In this document: one piece after another, positions 25,849 through 34,701 of the stretch
Layout of the letters: every line of letters begins with the position of its first letter
Position numbering within the stretch: the stretch's first letter is position 1
From: Desulfovibrio oxyclinae DSM 11498
Lineage (GTDB): Bacteria; Desulfobacterota; Desulfovibrionia; Desulfovibrionales; Desulfovibrionaceae
DNA length: 64,000 nt
Assembly (NCBI RefSeq): GCF_000375485.1
Contig: NZ_AQXE01000010.1
Location: 68,046-132,045, forward strand
Direction of reading: 5' to 3'
Made by a program: the position numbers and the translations under genes
Notes under the pieces: generated by a model
Told to the model about the DNA's origin: nothing
Seen by the model: the letters and a program-made list of their open reading frames with translations, nothing else
The model's database searches: none

Positions 25849-27138
25849 TCAGACCAGATCGGTGATGGAGCCGAACTGGGGATCGAACAGCCTACGGTAG
25901 GTCCGCACCACGAAGCCGTCGGTCATGCCGGAGATGTAGTCGCAGATAATGCGATACTTCCACTTGTCATCCGCCGCGGCCGCAATGGCACGCCCGTAAT
26001 GCGCGGGCAGAAGCTGATAGCGCGGTTTTTCCAGCAGCACGTACTCTTTCTCAAACACCTCGAAGAGTTTCTTGAGAATCCTGCGGCCCTTGTACTCTGT
26101 CTGGTGAATCTGCGGTGTCCGGAACACAAGCGCCATGGAAAGCTTCTTCATGAGCTTGCAAAGCTTACGCATGGCAGGATCGACCTTGATGTCGTACGCG
26201 TAACGGTTGGTGCGGTCCGAGAGGAAATTTCGCCTTTCCACAACGGTGGTGCCGTGAATGAACTTGCCGATCATGCCGTTGAGATAACCGTTATGCCTAT
26301 CGTTCATGACGGCTTCGCACAATCGAGTAAGATGTGCGTCGTCTTCGCCAGTGTAGTCCTCGCTCTTGGATTCCTGCCAGTTGCGAATCGTCTTCACGGT
26401 AACGAATCCGGCCTGAATGCCGTCGGAGACGTCGTGGATGCTGTAGGCGATGTCGTCAGCCCAGTCCATGATGCGGCATTCTATGCTCTTGAAGGAATTG
26501 AGGTTGTCCTCGTCACCCTCAAGGGCATCACGGAACGACGGCTGACCTGATACGAAATCCAGCGTGGTCTGCTGGAAGTCGTAAACGAAATGGTTTTCCT
26601 TCTTTTCCGAGTCCGCATGAAGAGTCTTGTATTTGAGCATCCCGTCAAGGAAAGCACGAGTGGGGTTCATGCCCTTCCATTCCGCTCCGTTGCGATAGAA
26701 CAGATCATCAAGGATGCGCAGATTCTGGGCGTTTCCTTCGAAGCCACCCGCCTCGCGCTTGTACATGAGTTCGTTCAACACGGCCTCACCGGCATGTCCA
26801 AATGAGGGGTGCCCGATGTCGTGCGCCAGACAGATCGCTTCCACAAGATTCTGGTCCACGATGAAATCGTCGCCGAGCGGGCTTTCGTCTTGTCGGTTCA
26901 GGTGATTGCAGATGGAACGGCCAATCTGCGAAACCTCGATGGAATGAGTCAGACGGGTGCGGTAGAAATCGAACTCGCCGGACAGGAAAACCTGCGTCTT
27001 GTTTTGCAGACGGCGGAACGCCGGTGAATATATGATCCTGTCACGGTCCTGTTCAAAAGGGGTGCGCCCCTTTTCCTTTCGGGTCTGACCATGGTTCTGG
27101 CATTCGGTGTCGAAGTCGTTGTAAAAGCTGCTGAGCAC
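25849..27138 (-). CDS. dgt: Deoxyguanosinetriphosphate triphosphohydrolase-like protein
   Basis: HD-domain dNTPase of about 429 residues. Metal-binding motifs are 'TRLTHSIEVSQIGRSI', 'AICLAHDIGHPSFGHAGE' and a later 'MDWADDIAYSIHD'. It hydrolyses dGTP or other dNTPs to nucleoside and triphosphate, controlling dNTP pools. I prefer the GTG start at 27138 (MLSSFYNDFDTE), which has CTGGAG at a good distance; a TTG at 27165 would add nine residues without a ribosome site. Confidence 0.9.
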   Translation of the reverse strand: MLSSFYNDFDTECQNHGQTRKEKGRTPFEQDRDRIIYSPAFRRLQNKTQVFLSGEFDFYRTRLTHSIEVSQIGRSICNHLNRQDESPLGDDFIVDQNLVEAICLAHDIGHPSFGHAGEAVLNELMYKREAGGFEGNAQNLRILDDLFYRNGAEWKGMNPTRAFLDGMLKYKTLHADSEKKENHFVYDFQQTTLDFVSGQPSFRDALEGDEDNLNSFKSIECRIMDWADDIAYSIHDVSDGIQAGFVTVKTIRNWQESKSEDYTGEDDAHLTRLCEAVMNDRHNGYLNGMIGKFIHGTTVVERRNFLSDRTNRYAYDIKVDPAMRKLCKLMKKLSMALVFRTPQIHQTEYKGRRILKKLFEVFEKEYVLLEKPRYQLLPAHYGRAIAAAADDKWKYRIICDYISGMTDGFVVRTYRRLFDPQFGSITDLV

Positions 27139-27251
27139 GATTGATCTCCAGAGGGTTTCCGGCAATCTAGCCCAGCATCCGTAAAAAGAAAACCTGTCGG
27201 TGACAAGCGGGCTTACGCAGGATATGGTCCGGAAAACAAAAAGGATACTCC

Positions 27252-28097
27252 ATGAACGAGATTCGACATATGGTCATTCCCGCGGCTGGACTCGGGCGAA
27301 GAATGGCAGGTGCGATTCCAGGCATCCCCGGCCATTTTCCCAAAGAAATGCTCCCCATTGGTGGTCGTGCAGCCATTCAGCATGTGGTGCTCGACGGCTT
27401 CAATGCCGGCATACGGGATTTCACCATCATCCTCAGACGCGGCAAGGAAATCATCCGCACGCTGTTCGAAAAAGGTGAATATCCCGGCGGCATGAAGGAT
27501 GAACATCAAAACGAACTGGATGCGGTGCTCGGTGAAAGCAGGTTTCATTTCATAGAACAGGAACAGCTTGACGGTGAATGCGGAGCCATCTTTCTTGCCC
27601 GGGAAGTGGTGGAGGAAAACCCTTTTGCCGTTGTCTATCCTGACAACGTATGCAGGCCGTCAGGCGTGATGAAAAGGTTGATCGACGAGTTTGCCAAAGC
27701 TCCAGCCGACCTTGTCGCGCTTATGCAGGTCAACGACGAAAACAAACACTGCATCAGCAATTCCGGACGTGTTGATCTTGAGGATTTCTCCGAAGGAAAC
27801 CGCATCCGCCTGAAGACCATCCTTGCCAAGGAAGAAGGCCATTTCGAACCTCGGCATGAAGGCGAAATGCGGACCTGCGGCATGTATATCGCCTTACCCC
27901 ACTACTTCGACTTCATTGAAAAGGGGCTTGCCGAGATAGGACGGCAGGAGCTGAGTGACGGAATGGTCCGGCGCGCGATGCTTGAAGCTGACATTCCTAT
28001 CTACGGGCTACCCATCGCCGAAGAGGTACACGATACCGGCAACCCGGAAGGGTTCTGGCGTTGTGCACAAGAGTTTGCAAGAACCACCGAAGAGTAA
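27252..28097 (+). CDS. GalU-like UTP-glucose-1-phosphate uridylyltransferase
   Basis: Nucleotidyltransferase of 281 residues. The N-terminal 'MVIPAAGLGRRM' with 'FPKEMLPIGGRAAIQHVV' is the GalU-type nucleotide-binding motif; 'QEQLDGECGAIFLARE', 'FAVVYPDNVC' and 'GMYIALPHYFDFI' follow. It resembles GalU but the usual short loop between the Gly motif and the KEML motif is altered. It would make UDP-glucose for envelope sugars. It stands alone, divergent from dgt. Confidence 0.82.
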   Translation: MNEIRHMVIPAAGLGRRMAGAIPGIPGHFPKEMLPIGGRAAIQHVVLDGFNAGIRDFTIILRRGKEIIRTLFEKGEYPGGMKDEHQNELDAVLGESRFHFIEQEQLDGECGAIFLAREVVEENPFAVVYPDNVCRPSGVMKRLIDEFAKAPADLVALMQVNDENKHCISNSGRVDLEDFSEGNRIRLKTILAKEEGHFEPRHEGEMRTCGMYIALPHYFDFIEKGLAEIGRQELSDGMVRRAMLEADIPIYGLPIAEEVHDTGNPEGFWRCAQEFARTTEE

Positions 28098-28134
28098 AAA
28101 ATCCCCCTGCCGAAGCTCGGCAGGGGGATTTTTA
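28096..28134. terminator. Bidirectional terminator between the GalU-like and desulforedoxin-like genes
   Basis: AAAAAAT followed by a CCCCCTGCCGA/TCGGCAGGGGG stem with an AGC loop and ATTTTT. Works on both strands. Confidence 0.9.
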
Positions 28135-28139
28135 TGAAC

Positions 28140-28298
28140 CTACTTCTTGGTCATCTCCTGACCGCAGCAGGAAAGCGGCACGGTGCAGGAATCTCCTCCG
28201 CCCGGGCTGCATGAACAGGACTTTTCGACTTTGAGTTCAAGCCCGCATTTTTCGCAGTAGTAGATATCGCCGGGCTTCATTTCATGACAATTTGCCAT
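28140..28298 (-). CDS. Desulforedoxin-like small iron protein with extra cysteines
   Basis: A 52-residue protein. Residues 10-24 ('GDIYYCEKCGLELKV') and 43-49 ('SCCGQEM') match desulforedoxin, whose Fe(SCys)4 centre uses CXXC plus CC. Here the pair is C15/C18 with C44/C45. The usual 36-37-residue protein is enlarged by a Cys-Gly-rich insert ('SCSCSPGGGDSC') and an N-terminal extension with C4 and H5. GGAGG precedes the ATG at 28298. Likely an electron-transfer or metal-binding protein; the additional cysteines are unexplained. Confidence 0.82.
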   Translation of the reverse strand: MANCHEMKPGDIYYCEKCGLELKVEKSCSCSPGGGDSCTVPLSCCGQEMTKK

Positions 28299-28420
28299 TG
28301 ATCGTTCCTCCAATTTAACGGTTCGAAAGGGTGTTATCACATTCTCTCTTATACCGTTCCGGGGGAACCGTGTAAACGCAGCGCCACGAATTAATAACTG
28401 AGCTTGTGAAATTTTGACAC

Positions 28421-28453
28421 AAAAAAGGCCCGGTACGCCGATCGCACCGGGCC
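28421..28453 (-). terminator. Terminator after ppaC
   Basis: GGCCCGGT/ACCGGGCC stem followed on the minus strand by TTTTTT, just beyond the ppaC stop codon. Confidence 0.87.
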
Positions 28454-28485
28454 TGACTTTGCGCTACAACAAGCTCTTGCGGTTA

Positions 28486-29409
28486 TTAGCCTTCAAAAGC
28501 CTTGATGAAGTTGGGAGCAACCTGCTTCTTGCGGGACATCACGCCTTCCAGCCAGACGGAGTTGCCGTCGACCTTGATGCCGTCGAAAGCCCTCTCGACA
28601 ACGGAAGCGTCGTCGGAAGCGATCAGCATTTCGGAGCCTTCCTTCATGATGTCGGTGAGCAGCAGGAAGACGGAGTGACGGCCATCGGCCTTCACTTTTT
28701 CGATCTCGGCCTGCAGGGCTTCCTTGTGGGCGTCCAGCATGGACAGGTCCACGACTTCCAGCTGGCCGATGCCGACCTTGTTGCCGGACATGTCGAAGTC
28801 CTTGTAGTCACGGAAAACCAGTTCGTCGGCGGAAGCGCCGTCAACGGCGGACTTGACCTTGAACATTTCCATGCCCAGAGCCATCACGTCAGCAACACCG
28901 GCGATCTTGGCCAGTTCTTCAACGGCCTTCTTGTCGGCGTCAGTGCAGGTGACGGACTTGAACATGACGGTGTCGGACAGGATGGCACACAGCAGGATGC
29001 CGGCGACGTTCTTGGGCATTTCGATACCGTAGAAGTCATACATGGCCTTGATGACGGTGCCGGTGCAGCCGACGGGCCAGACCCACATTTCGAGCGGGTT
29101 CGGGGTGGTGACATCACCGAGCTTGTGGTGGTCCACAACGCCCAGAAGTTCACCCTTGTCCAGGTTGTCCATGGACTGGGAAAGGTCGGTGTGGTCGACC
29201 AACACGATCTTCTGATCGGTGGCGTCGGTCATCACTTCGGGAGCGGAGAAACCGAACTTTTCCAGAACGAAGGCGGTTTCGGGAGCGATTTCGCCCTGAG
29301 CGATGGGCTTGGCTTCCATTCCGCGCTTGGTCCACAGATCAGCAACCGCAATGGCGGAAGCAATGGTGTCGGTATCCGGATTCTTGTGTCCAACAACTAC
29401 GATAGCCAT
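28486..29409 (-). CDS. ppaC: Manganese-dependent inorganic pyrophosphatase
   Basis: Family II (DHH) pyrophosphatase of 307 residues. Metal ligands are in 'VVGHKNPDTDTIASA', 'VLVDHTDLSQS' and the hallmark 'GVVDHHKLGD'; the C-terminal DHHA2 domain contains the 'SRKKQVAP' substrate-binding segment. In sulfate reducers this enzyme removes pyrophosphate made during sulfate activation by ATP sulfurylase (known role). An AGGAGGA ribosome site precedes the ATG. Monocistronic by context. Confidence 0.96.
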   Translation of the reverse strand: MAIVVVGHKNPDTDTIASAIAVADLWTKRGMEAKPIAQGEIAPETAFVLEKFGFSAPEVMTDATDQKIVLVDHTDLSQSMDNLDKGELLGVVDHHKLGDVTTPNPLEMWVWPVGCTGTVIKAMYDFYGIEMPKNVAGILLCAILSDTVMFKSVTCTDADKKAVEELAKIAGVADVMALGMEMFKVKSAVDGASADELVFRDYKDFDMSGNKVGIGQLEVVDLSMLDAHKEALQAEIEKVKADGRHSVFLLLTDIMKEGSEMLIASDDASVVERAFDGIKVDGNSVWLEGVMSRKKQVAPNFIKAFEG

Positions 29410-29503
29410 ATCAAGTCCTCCTAAAATGGATTGGTTTGCAGCAAACGGCTACACCCTAAAATCAAGAATGTTCCATTTATCACAAAGTCCACCGACTGCC
29501 AAG

Positions 29504-30198
29504 TCAGAAAGCATGGCGGAATGAGAAAAAGAGCACAAGCGCTGCACAGGCAAAAAGTACGGCATATGCACGCCTTACGCGTAGCGCCATGACCCCGCCG
29601 AGCGTGGCTGCAACGAGCAGATGTGCCCACTGGACCTGCAATGAGGACAACAGGCCACCGATGCGCGGCAGAAGCATCTCGAAAATCCAAACATATCCGA
29701 GAAGTATGACATAAAAAAGGACAAAGGCGGCAACAAAATGCGTTAGCGCGGAGCGCAGGATGAGCTGTCCCGGCAGATCGTGTCGAACGGGCTTGCGTGA
29801 CCAGTTGAGAAGCCGGTTGTAGCTTTTCTTTTCACGCATGCGCTGAACGCCCTCAAGCTGGGCTCCCAGCCACGCCAGCGGCATGGAAGCGAAAAGGACC
29901 ACCATGACTCTTGAAGGATCCACCATCTCAAACCAACTGACGATGGCGAGCGAGGCGAACGCGGCGGCGGTAAGGTGCGGCGGAATGTAAGCTCCCACCG
30001 GCAGCAGATCAAGCCAGAACAACTCGAAAAAGATGGCGATCGCCATGCATGTTTCGAAGTGGCCAGTCACCATCGCCCAGAACAGGCCGATGACGAGCGG
30101 GCGTTCAAGCAGCCCGATGCTTATAGTGCTTCGGAAAAGAGCGAAGAGGGCAAAAAAAAAGCGACGACAGCGAACCAGATGTATGGCGATGCGATCAT
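29504..30198 (-). CDS. Mannose-family PTS EIIC component, frameshifted
   Basis: Membrane permease of the mannose/sorbose PTS family. The main open frame begins only at ATG 30073 (189 residues: 'MVTGHFETCMAIAIFFELFW' onward). The proper start is ATG 30198, overlapping the EIIB stop as ATGA. From there the frame runs 16 codons and then fails. Adding one base to the nine-A run at 30152-30160 joins MIASPYIWFAVVAFFF to 'ALFALFRSTISIGLLERP' and continues into the main frame, giving 231 residues, a normal EIIC length with the expected 'GLLERP' N-terminus. So this is a true frameshift, a sequencing error in the run, or slippage-corrected expression. No EIID gene adjoins. Confidence 0.8.
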
Positions 30199-30653
30199 GC
30201 GGGGAACCTCACCTGTACCGGATCGTTGGGCACGCACCGAAAATCGAGCACGACACCCTTCTTGTAAAGATAGCGCAGGCACCCTTCCTCTTCCGAGGAG
30301 AGCGAGACGCTGGGAGAAAACTGCTTTTTTCCGGGGCTATAATGCACGTTGCCGATATTCAGGTCATCGTAGGACCACCCCAGATCGTACGCGCGGCGGG
30401 CATCGGCACAATTGGAAACCAGCACCAGCACGTCTTCTTCGGCCAGATCCGAAAGCTGGGCCTCCAGCTCGTCGAGCTGAACGAAAAGGCATTCCACCCC
30501 GCCGGGGATGGCAAGCGACATTATCTGCTGCTGCATAATATCGACCGATAGCTCATCGTTGGCCACGACGATGACCGTTGCACCGGTGTAGGGAAGCCAG
30601 GACTCAATGACCTGACCGTGAATGAGGCGGCTGTCGATGCGAATGAGCGCCAT
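30195..30653 (-). CDS. Mannose-family PTS EIIB component
   Basis: Phosphocarrier of 152 residues. The motif 'RIDSRLIHGQVIESW' carries the active-site histidine (residue 12) that receives phosphate from EIIA. It starts adjacent to the EIIA stop, and its own TGA overlaps the EIIC start codon. Part of the rapZ-EIIA-EIIB-EIIC stretch. Confidence 0.9.
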   Translation of the reverse strand: MALIRIDSRLIHGQVIESWLPYTGATVIVVANDELSVDIMQQQIMSLAIPGGVECLFVQLDELEAQLSDLAEEDVLVLVSNCADARRAYDLGWSYDDLNIGNVHYSPGKKQFSPSVSLSSEEEGCLRYLYKKGVVLDFRCVPNDPVQVRFPA

Positions 30654-31100
30654 CTAGTGCTTCCCCTTTTTGGAGCCCGGTTTGGCATTGAGCAGCGCGC
30701 CGGCCACCTTGATGCCCTGTCGTCCGGCCTCCGCCGCGTCAGATGCAATTTCCGCAAGCGGCTTCTGGCGTGACTGAAGCGCCTTGACCAACATCGGCAG
30801 GTTGACGCCGGTGACAACTTCAACCTTCTCCGATTTGAGCAACGAAAGGCTCAAGGTCGTTGGAGAGCCACCGAAAAGGTCCGTAAGGATGATGGTGCCG
30901 CGGTTGTCGGAGTTGCGCTGAATGGCGCTCCTGATGGCTTCCACGGTCTTGTCCACGCCCTTGTCCACATCCACGCCCACCGACTCGGTACGCTCCTGCG
31001 GTCCGAGCACGGTCTCTGCCGCGTTGATGAGTTCCCTTCCGAAGGCTCCGTGCGTCACCACGAGGACGCCAGCGCCGATTTCCTGTCCGGTCTCAGCCAT
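30654..31100 (-). CDS. Mannose-family PTS EIIA component
   Basis: Phosphocarrier of 148 residues. The N-terminal 'GVLVVTHGAFGRELINAAE' contains the phosphorylated histidine (THG), and 'GTIILTDLFGGSPTTLSL' is the second family signature. Phosphate comes from HPr, whose gene is not in this window. It is co-oriented with and six bases downstream of rapZ. Confidence 0.93.
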   Translation of the reverse strand: MAETGQEIGAGVLVVTHGAFGRELINAAETVLGPQERTESVGVDVDKGVDKTVEAIRSAIQRNSDNRGTIILTDLFGGSPTTLSLSLLKSEKVEVVTGVNLPMLVKALQSRQKPLAEIASDAAEAGRQGIKVAGALLNAKPGSKKGKH

Positions 31101-31106
31101 GAGTGC

Positions 31107-31991
31107 CTACCCAAGTTCCATGTGTCGGTGTTCCAGAGTTACGGAGTATCCGTTGTCCTTCAGATTGGCAAAAAGATTCTCTGCCACTGCCACGGAGCGA
31201 TGTCTGCCGCCGGTGCACCCGATGGCAATGGTTATTCTGTACCGCCCTTCGTCAGCATAGAGAGGCAGAATGTAGTCAATGAAGTCCCTGAACCGGCCAA
31301 TGAACTCACTGCCCGGCTCCCTGCCGAGTACGAATTCAGCCACTTCGTCATCCTTGCCGGACCCCGCCTTGAGGTCGGCATCGAAGTAAGGATTGGGCAG
31401 AAAGCGCATATCGAACACCAGATCCGCTTCAATCGGCATTCCATACTTGAAACCGAAGGACAACACATGAACACGCATACCGCGGGCGGGTTCCTGTACT
31501 GTGGTCCACTTCTCCTGAATGACGCGGCGCAGATCATGCACCGAGTACTGTGTGGAGTCGATGGCCAGCGCAGCCTGCTGGCGGATCGGCGCGAGCAGAT
31601 CACGTTCCTTTTCCAGAGCCTGTTCCAGGCCGAGGCTGGAACTCTCAAGAGGGTGCGGACGGCGAGTCATGGCGTAACGCGTCACGAGCGTTTCGAGCCG
31701 CGCTTCCACGAAAAAGATTTCGACACGGGCACCCATGTTGTCCATGGATTCCAACGCTTCATTCCACTCTTCGAGAAAATCGTCCTGCCGCAGATCGAGT
31801 CCAAGCACGAGTCCGCGCTGCCGGGGGTCGTCCTTCTGGCGGAAAAGCTCGGCCAGCTTAGGTGCCATGCTCACCGGCAGTCCGTCCACGCAAAAGAATC
31901 CAAGGTCTTCAAAAACCCGGATGGCGGTACTTTTACCCGCGCCCGAAAGACCGGTTACGATGATCACCGTAAAAGCATTGCGTGGAGTCAT
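31107..31991 (-). CDS. rapZ: RNase adapter / nucleotide-binding protein RapZ
   Basis: P-loop protein of 294 residues. It has Walker A 'VTGLSGAGKSTAIRVFEDLG', 'FFCVDGLPVSMAPK', and C-terminal 'IGCTGGRHRSVAVAE'. In enterobacteria RapZ presents sRNAs to RNase E and controls glucosamine-6-phosphate synthase; whether that holds here is not known. The rpoN-hpf-ptsN-rapZ order is the standard one. Confidence 0.95.
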   Translation of the reverse strand: MTPRNAFTVIIVTGLSGAGKSTAIRVFEDLGFFCVDGLPVSMAPKLAELFRQKDDPRQRGLVLGLDLRQDDFLEEWNEALESMDNMGARVEIFFVEARLETLVTRYAMTRRPHPLESSSLGLEQALEKERDLLAPIRQQAALAIDSTQYSVHDLRRVIQEKWTTVQEPARGMRVHVLSFGFKYGMPIEADLVFDMRFLPNPYFDADLKAGSGKDDEVAEFVLGREPGSEFIGRFRDFIDYILPLYADEGRYRITIAIGCTGGRHRSVAVAENLFANLKDNGYSVTLEHRHMELG

Positions 31992-31997
31992 GGCCTG

Positions 31998-32447
31998 CTA
32001 TGCGCTCTTGAGCAGTTTCCAGAGTTCATCCTGCCCTTCCGCTTCCATGAATGCCTTACGGAAGGAATCGTCCTTCAGGAGCCTTGAAATATGCGCAAGA
32101 ATACGCAGATGCATCCCGGCAACCTGTTCCGGCGCGAGCACGAGAAAGAAAATGTGGCATGGCTTGAAATCGAGCGCCTCGAAATCAAGTCCGTCGCGGC
32201 TTCGGCCCGCCACCACCGCAATCTGGTCCAGAGAATCCAGCTTGCCGTGAGGTATGGCCACGCCGTCCCCGATGCCGGTAGTTCCGAGCTCCTCCCGTTC
32301 CTTGAGAACGCGCAGAACAAGGTCGGAATCCATTTCCGGGAAGCGTTCCTGCAGTGGAACGACAAGCTCTCCGAGGGCCCCGGCCTTGTCGGCCGAGGCC
32401 ATGTCGGAGAGAATCAGGTCCTTATCAAGGTAATCACCAAGTTTCAT
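31998..32447 (-). CDS. ptsN: PTS IIA-like nitrogen regulatory protein
   Basis: EIIA(Ntr) of 149 residues, a regulatory phosphocarrier linked to nitrogen and potassium status in other bacteria. The phosphorylated histidine is in 'GIGDGVAIPHGKLDSL', with 'CHIFFLVLAPEQVAGMHL' after it. It starts three bases after the hpf stop. The trkA/trkH genes elsewhere in the window are potential targets by analogy with E. coli. Confidence 0.94.
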   Translation of the reverse strand: MKLGDYLDKDLILSDMASADKAGALGELVVPLQERFPEMDSDLVLRVLKEREELGTTGIGDGVAIPHGKLDSLDQIAVVAGRSRDGLDFEALDFKPCHIFFLVLAPEQVAGMHLRILAHISRLLKDDSFRKAFMEAEGQDELWKLLKSA

Positions 32448-32450
32448 TGA

Positions 32451-32993
32451 TCAGAATCCGGGATCGATGAGGCCGAAGTCTCCGTTGTCGCGCTTGTAGA
32501 TGACGTTGACGCCCTCGGTTTCGCTATTTCTGAAGACGAGAAACTCATGATCCATGGTGTCGAGCTGCATGGCAGCTTCGTCCACGGACATGGGCTTGGG
32601 CACATAGCTGTCCGTCCCCACGATGGTGGGTTCGGCGCGACGGTCATCACCGTAGTTCAGGTAGTTCATGCGAACTTCCCGCTCCTGGCGGACCTTTCTG
32701 GTCTTGCCCTTCATCTTCTCACGCTGCTTGCGAAGCTGCGCCTCAAGCTTGTCCAGCACCAGATCAATGGTGGCGTACATGTCCTCTGAGGCTTCGATAG
32801 CCGTCAGATGCACGGTGTCCGCATCCAGGATAACGTCCGCCTTGTGACGGAGCTTCTCCACCATGAGGTTCACCTGAAGATCCGCATTGTCGGTGTCCTT
32901 GAAGAACTTGCCGAGCTTGGCGAAGCGCTTGTTGGCGTAATCCCGCAGATGCTGAGACGGATCGAAGTTCTTGAAGGTGAAGCTGACATTCAT
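32451..32993 (-). CDS. hpf: Long-form ribosome hibernation promoting factor
   Basis: A 180-residue protein. The N-terminal S30AE/YfiA domain is 'MNVSFTFKNFDPSQHLRDYA' to about residue 100. The C-terminal dimerisation domain is recognisable by 'DEAAMQLDTMDHEFLVFRN' and 'VNVIYKRDNGDFGLIDP'. Long HPF dimerises 70S ribosomes into inactive 100S particles in stationary phase. A GGAGGG ribosome site precedes the ATG. Confidence 0.95.
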   Translation of the reverse strand: MNVSFTFKNFDPSQHLRDYANKRFAKLGKFFKDTDNADLQVNLMVEKLRHKADVILDADTVHLTAIEASEDMYATIDLVLDKLEAQLRKQREKMKGKTRKVRQEREVRMNYLNYGDDRRAEPTIVGTDSYVPKPMSVDEAAMQLDTMDHEFLVFRNSETEGVNVIYKRDNGDFGLIDPGF

Positions 32994-33032
32994 GGTATAC
33001 CCTCCTGGTTATTGGGTAATGACAAGCCTTTA

Positions 33033-34460
33033 CTAAAAATAGCTCTTGCGCTTGGACGATGATGGAATCCCCATGGCGGACCGGTACTTTGCCACGGTCC
33101 TGCGGGCGATGTTCACATCCAAACGCTCCTTGAGTATCTCGCCGATCTTTTCGTCGCTGAGCGGTTTTTTCGGCTCCTCCTCGCTTATGAGTTTTTTTAT
33201 GAGCGCCTTGACGCTTTCCGACCCGACCTGCGAACCGTCGCCGAGGTCGAGAGCACTGTTGAAAAAGAATTTGAGCTCGAAAATACCGTGCGGAGTGGAC
33301 ACGTACTTGCTCGTGGTGATGCGGCTGACCGTGGACTCATGCATGTTGATGTCCTCGGCCACTTCCTTGAGGATCAGCGGCTTGAGCTTGGTCACGCCCT
33401 CCTCGAAGAACTCGCGCTGGAACTTCACAATGCTCTCCATGACCTTGTAGAGCGTGCGCTGACGCTGATACAGACTCTTCATCAGCCACGCGGCGGAGCT
33501 CATCTTGTCACGGAAATATTCCTTGTCCAGGTCCGCCCTGCCCTGCACCGTATCGGCGAGGAACTGGTTCATCTGCAGACGCGGCAGACCATCCTCGTTG
33601 AGCACGATCACAAAGTCGTCCCCGTAGCTGTATACATACACGTCGGGGCTGACGTAATGCGGCTCCGTACTGGAAAAATTGGCTCCGGGCATAGGGTCGA
33701 GCTTCTGAAGCTCTTCAAGGTACCCCTTGAGCTCTTCCAGAGAAATCTTGAACTTGCGGGCCAGCGGCTTGAAGCGGTTCTTTTCGATGTCTTCAAGGTG
33801 CTCGGTGACTATCGAAACGAGGATGGGATCGTCGATGCCAAGCATCTCCATCTGGACGAGCAGACATTCCCGCGGCGTACGGGATGCAACTCCCACCGGA
33901 TCAAGGCGCTGAATGCGCTTGACGACCGACTCGACAAGCTCCCCATCAACACCGGGAATCATCTCGCAAAGCTCTTCCATGCTGGCATGAAGATAGCCGT
34001 TGGAGTCGAGATTGCCTATGATAACGTCAGTGATTGCGACTTCCTGATCCGTGAAGTCGGAGAGACGGATCTGCCAGCCGAGGTGCCCTTCAAGGGATGG
34101 CTTGGAGGCAAGACGGGCTTCGAACGTCAGGCCCTCTTCAGGGGACTCGTACTCACGAACCTGCGACTGCTTGGACGAGCTTGAGAATTCTCCCATGTAG
34201 TTGTCCCAGTCCGCATCGCGCATGACGGATTCATCGGTGCCCTCACCCGCTTCCTTGAGCGTGTCGGACTCCTTTTCGGGCGCCTCCTGAACCGCCTCGT
34301 TCTCGGACTCCTCCAGGAACGGGTTTTCAAGAAGCTCCTGCTGAACCGTTTCAACCAGCTCAAGGCGCGACATCTGCAGCAGCTTGATTGCCTGCTGCAA
34401 CTGTGGCGTCATGACCAGCTGCTGCGTCAGCTTGAGTTGTTGCCTGAGTTCAAGCCCCAT
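33033..34460 (-). CDS. rpoN: RNA polymerase sigma-54 factor
   Basis: A 475-residue sigma-54. Region I is the glutamine-rich start 'QLKLTQQLVMTPQLQQAIKL'; an acidic region II spans about 45-100. The core-binding domain follows, and the C-terminus holds the helix-turn-helix ('MHESTVSRITTSKYVSTPHG') and the RpoN box 'ARRTVAKYR' near residue 456. It directs -24/-12 promoters with enhancer-binding activators; none of those activators is in this window. Confidence 0.97.
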   Translation of the reverse strand: MGLELRQQLKLTQQLVMTPQLQQAIKLLQMSRLELVETVQQELLENPFLEESENEAVQEAPEKESDTLKEAGEGTDESVMRDADWDNYMGEFSSSSKQSQVREYESPEEGLTFEARLASKPSLEGHLGWQIRLSDFTDQEVAITDVIIGNLDSNGYLHASMEELCEMIPGVDGELVESVVKRIQRLDPVGVASRTPRECLLVQMEMLGIDDPILVSIVTEHLEDIEKNRFKPLARKFKISLEELKGYLEELQKLDPMPGANFSSTEPHYVSPDVYVYSYGDDFVIVLNEDGLPRLQMNQFLADTVQGRADLDKEYFRDKMSSAAWLMKSLYQRQRTLYKVMESIVKFQREFFEEGVTKLKPLILKEVAEDINMHESTVSRITTSKYVSTPHGIFELKFFFNSALDLGDGSQVGSESVKALIKKLISEEEPKKPLSDEKIGEILKERLDVNIARRTVAKYRSAMGIPSSSKRKSYF

Positions 34461-34517
34461 ACGGTTTCTCTATTCGTGCGGGCGTCCCACCCGGTTCTCG
34501 ACATAAATTGGTCATTT

Positions 34518-34540
34518 GATTCGGGCACACAGCCCGAATC
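34518..34540. repeat. Hairpin in the lptB-rpoN gap
   Basis: Perfect 8-bp inverted repeat, GATTCGGG and CCCGAATC, with a 7-base loop. It lies about 60 bases before the rpoN start. There is no T run after it, so it is not a standard terminator. It may be part of the rpoN leader. The rest of the 241-base gap shows no gene. Confidence 0.6.
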
Positions 34541-34701
34541 TCTTGTGTAAGAGTATGCCACATGCTTTCGGCTACCGCAAGAAAGACCGGATAACCAACC
34601 GCAAATGTTGATTTTACATACGCAATACAATGAGCATGAAAAAACTGTACCAACCTTCCGGGCGACTGTAAACGACCAAAGGGTGGAACTCTTGAAAAAA
34701 G

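Noticed and set aside
28404..28422. TTGTG...CACAA inverted repeat upstream of the desulforedoxin-like gene
   Set aside because: Resembles Rex or HcpR sites, but the half-sites are 19 bases apart end to end instead of 18 and it lies next to the ppaC terminator. Too weak to call.
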